A stretch of DNA of 6,322 nt from an uncultured Bacteroidales bacterium (GTDB lineage Bacteria; Bacteroidota; Bacteroidia; Bacteroidales; UBA932). Under the pieces are notes generated by a model. The model saw only the letters and a program-made list of their open reading frames with translations. It did no database searches and was not told where the DNA came from. Made by a program: the position numbers and the translations under genes. Positions 4,834 through 6,322 of the stretch are shown here, one piece after another (position 1 is the first letter of the stretch; the number at the start of each line of letters is the position of its first letter). The stretch covers positions 1 through 6,322 of the forward strand of contig CAMFSN010000084.1 in the NCBI GenBank assembly GCA_945983015.1, given 5' to 3'.

Positions 4834-6322
4834 ATGGAAGAAGCAGCTAAGAAATTGAATTTTCTCGAGGAGATTATCGAGGATGATCTCAAAAGCGGTA
4901 AAATAGATAGCGTCCTTACCAGATTCCCTCCGGAGCCTAACGGCTATCTGCATCTGGGACACGCTAAGAGTTTGTGTATCAACTTCGGTCTCGCCCAGAA
5001 ATACGGCGGAAAGACTAATCTCCGATATGACGACACTAATCCTACGAAGGAGGACACCGAATACGTGGACGCCATTAAGGAAGACATCAAATGGCTGGGA
5101 TTTAACTGGGAGAAGGAACTCTATGCTTCTGATTACTTCGAACAGCTCTACCAGTGGGCGGAAGATATGATTAAGAGAGGATTGGCCTATGTGGACGATC
5201 AGACTCAGGAGGAGATATCTGCCGGACGAGGCACGGTGGACAAGCCGGGTGTGGAAAGTCCGTATCGTAATCGCAGCGTGGAGGAAAACCTCAGGCTCTT
5301 CAGGGAGATGAGAGATGGCAAATACGCCGACGGCGAGAAGGTGCTTAGGGCTAAGATTGATATGGCTCACCCTAATATGATGTTCCGTGACCCTCTGATG
5401 TACCGCATTAAGCACGCGCATCATCACAGGACAGGGGACAAGTGGTGTATCTACCCTATGTATGACTACACTCATGGTCAGTGTGACTCCATAGAGCACA
5501 TCACCCACTCCATCTGTACTCTGGAGTTCGATGTGCACAGGCCTTTGTACGACTGGTTCATACAGACTCTGGGAATTTATCCATCCCATCAGTATGAGTT
5601 CGCCAGACTGAATCTCACCTATACCCTTATGTCGAAGAGAAAGCTCCTGGAGCTCGTTCAAAAGGGCTTTGTAAGCGGATGGGACGACCCTCGTATGCCT
5701 ACACTCTGCGGAGTTCGCCGCAGGGGTTATACTCCTGATGCCTTGAAGAATTTCTGCGATAAGATAGGTGTGACCAAAAGAGACCAGCTCATCGACCTCC
5801 AACTGCTGGAATGGTGCGTTCGTCAGGACCTGAACGCCCGCTCTAACAGATATATGGTAGTGGGCAAGGACCCTATCAAGCTGACTATTACGAATTGGCC
5901 TGAAGGACAGGTGGAATGGTTTGACTGCCCGCTTAACCCTGCAGAGCCTGAAGGGGCCAGCAGAAAAGTGCCTTTCACCGGAGAACTGCTTATCGACAGG
6001 GCTGACTTTATGGAGGATGCCCCTAAGAAGTTCTTCCGTCTCAAGCCTGACGGAGAGGTTCGCCTCAAATACACCTATATCATCAAATGTGAGGAAGTCA
6101 TCAAGGATGCTGAAGGCAAGGTGGTGGAACTGAAGTGTTCTTACGACCCTACGACCAAGCCTGGAGCAGGAGAGTGGAGAAGCGTCAAGGGAACCATACA
6201 CTGGGTGTCCACAGCTTTTGCTAAGGAGGTGGAACTGCGTCAGTATGACAAACTTTTCACCCTTGCCGATATGAATCAGGTTCCTGAAGACAAGGACTAT
6301 AAGGATTTCCTGAATCCTGAGA
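4834..6322 (+). CDS. glnS: Glutaminyl-tRNA synthetase, 3' end outside window
   Basis: The window holds 496 codons of a class I aminoacyl-tRNA synthetase that charges tRNA-Gln with glutamine; about 60 residues are missing compared with the 554-residue E. coli enzyme. The start ATG at 4834 follows an A-rich leader. The catalytic domain shows PPEPNGYLHLGHAKS with the HIGH-type motif HLGH (40-43), YDDTNP with Asp66 (the glutamine-contacting position in E. coli), YDYTH with Tyr210 (equivalent to E. coli Tyr211) and the KMSKS-type motif MSKR (266-269). The anticodon-binding beta-barrel begins around residue 330 and runs off the window. The segment HGQCDSIEHITHS resembles the eukaryotic-style HCLCDSIEHITHS more than the E. 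coli one. This fits the known view that bacterial GlnRS came from eukaryotes by transfer. Having glnS suggests tRNA-Gln is charged directly rather than through GatCAB. Confidence 0.96.
   Translation, partial: MEEAAKKLNFLEEIIEDDLKSGKIDSVLTRFPPEPNGYLHLGHAKSLCINFGLAQKYGGKTNLRYDDTNPTKEDTEYVDAIKEDIKWLGFNWEKELYASDYFEQLYQWAEDMIKRGLAYVDDQTQEEISAGRGTVDKPGVESPYRNRSVEENLRLFREMRDGKYADGEKVLRAKIDMAHPNMMFRDPLMYRIKHAHHHRTGDKWCIYPMYDYTHGQCDSIEHITHSICTLEFDVHRPLYDWFIQTLGIYPSHQYEFARLNLTYTLMSKRKLLELVQKGFVSGWDDPRMPTLCGVRRRGYTPDALKNFCDKIGVTKRDQLIDLQLLEWCVRQDLNARSNRYMVVGKDPIKLTITNWPEGQVEWFDCPLNPAEPEGASRKVPFTGELLIDRADFMEDAPKKFFRLKPDGEVRLKYTYIIKCEEVIKDAEGKVVELKCSYDPTTKPGAGEWRSVKGTIHWVSTAFAKEVELRQYDKLFTLADMNQVPEDKDYKDFLNPE

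Noticed and set aside
4693..6201. A 502-codon open frame on the minus strand, opposite glnS and reaching into the start of yicC
   Set aside because: The plus strand carries an unmistakable GlnRS over nearly its whole length. The antisense translation shows no family motifs, and the frame crosses both divergent promoter boxes. It stays open because of the codon usage of glnS.

Overview
This window looks like chromosomal DNA from a member of the Bacteroidota, probably Bacteroidales. Four things point there: the end of an outer-membrane beta-barrel protein, a solo HsdR-N-type nuclease-fold gene, perfect TAnnTTTG promoter boxes of the type used by the Bacteroidota primary sigma factor, and glutaminyl-tRNA synthetase behind an A-rich leader with no Shine-Dalgarno sequence. 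The genus cannot be named from this sequence alone.

Layout, left to right. The 3' end of an outer-membrane barrel gene (to 539, +) is followed by a compact three-gene block on the same strand. This block is a small HsdR-N-like PD-(D/E)xK protein (560-961), a class II tRNA nucleotidyltransferase with an HD domain (952-2382), and a type I L-asparaginase (2379-3398). The three overlap by 10 and 4 nt, so they are very likely co-transcribed and translationally coupled. The asparaginase gene then meets a gene on the opposite strand tail to tail, with the two stop codons directly adjacent. That gene (3399-3728, -) encodes a 109-residue helical protein of unknown function. Its start overlaps, by 13 nt, a start-less 51-codon reading frame (3716-3871, -) that looks like the surviving 3' end of a lost partner gene and abuts the end of yicC. 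yicC (3861-4760, -) encodes an endoribonuclease-family protein. It is divergent from glnS (4834 to the window end, +), and the 73-bp gap holds one -7 promoter box for each direction.

Most genes are housekeeping: tRNA 3'-end maintenance, asparagine breakdown, RNA turnover and tRNA-Gln charging. The less ordinary part is the visibly more AT-rich stretch at about 3399-3870. There a small unknown gene and the stump of a coupled upstream gene sit between two conserved housekeeping units, which suggests an accessory two-gene cassette caught while decaying. A second point is the nuclease-fold gene, which lacks the usual extra N-terminal segment of its family, appears to start at or near its transcription start, and overlaps a tRNA nucleotidyltransferase gene. 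I found no tRNA or rRNA gene, CRISPR array, insertion sequence or convincing hairpin terminator.
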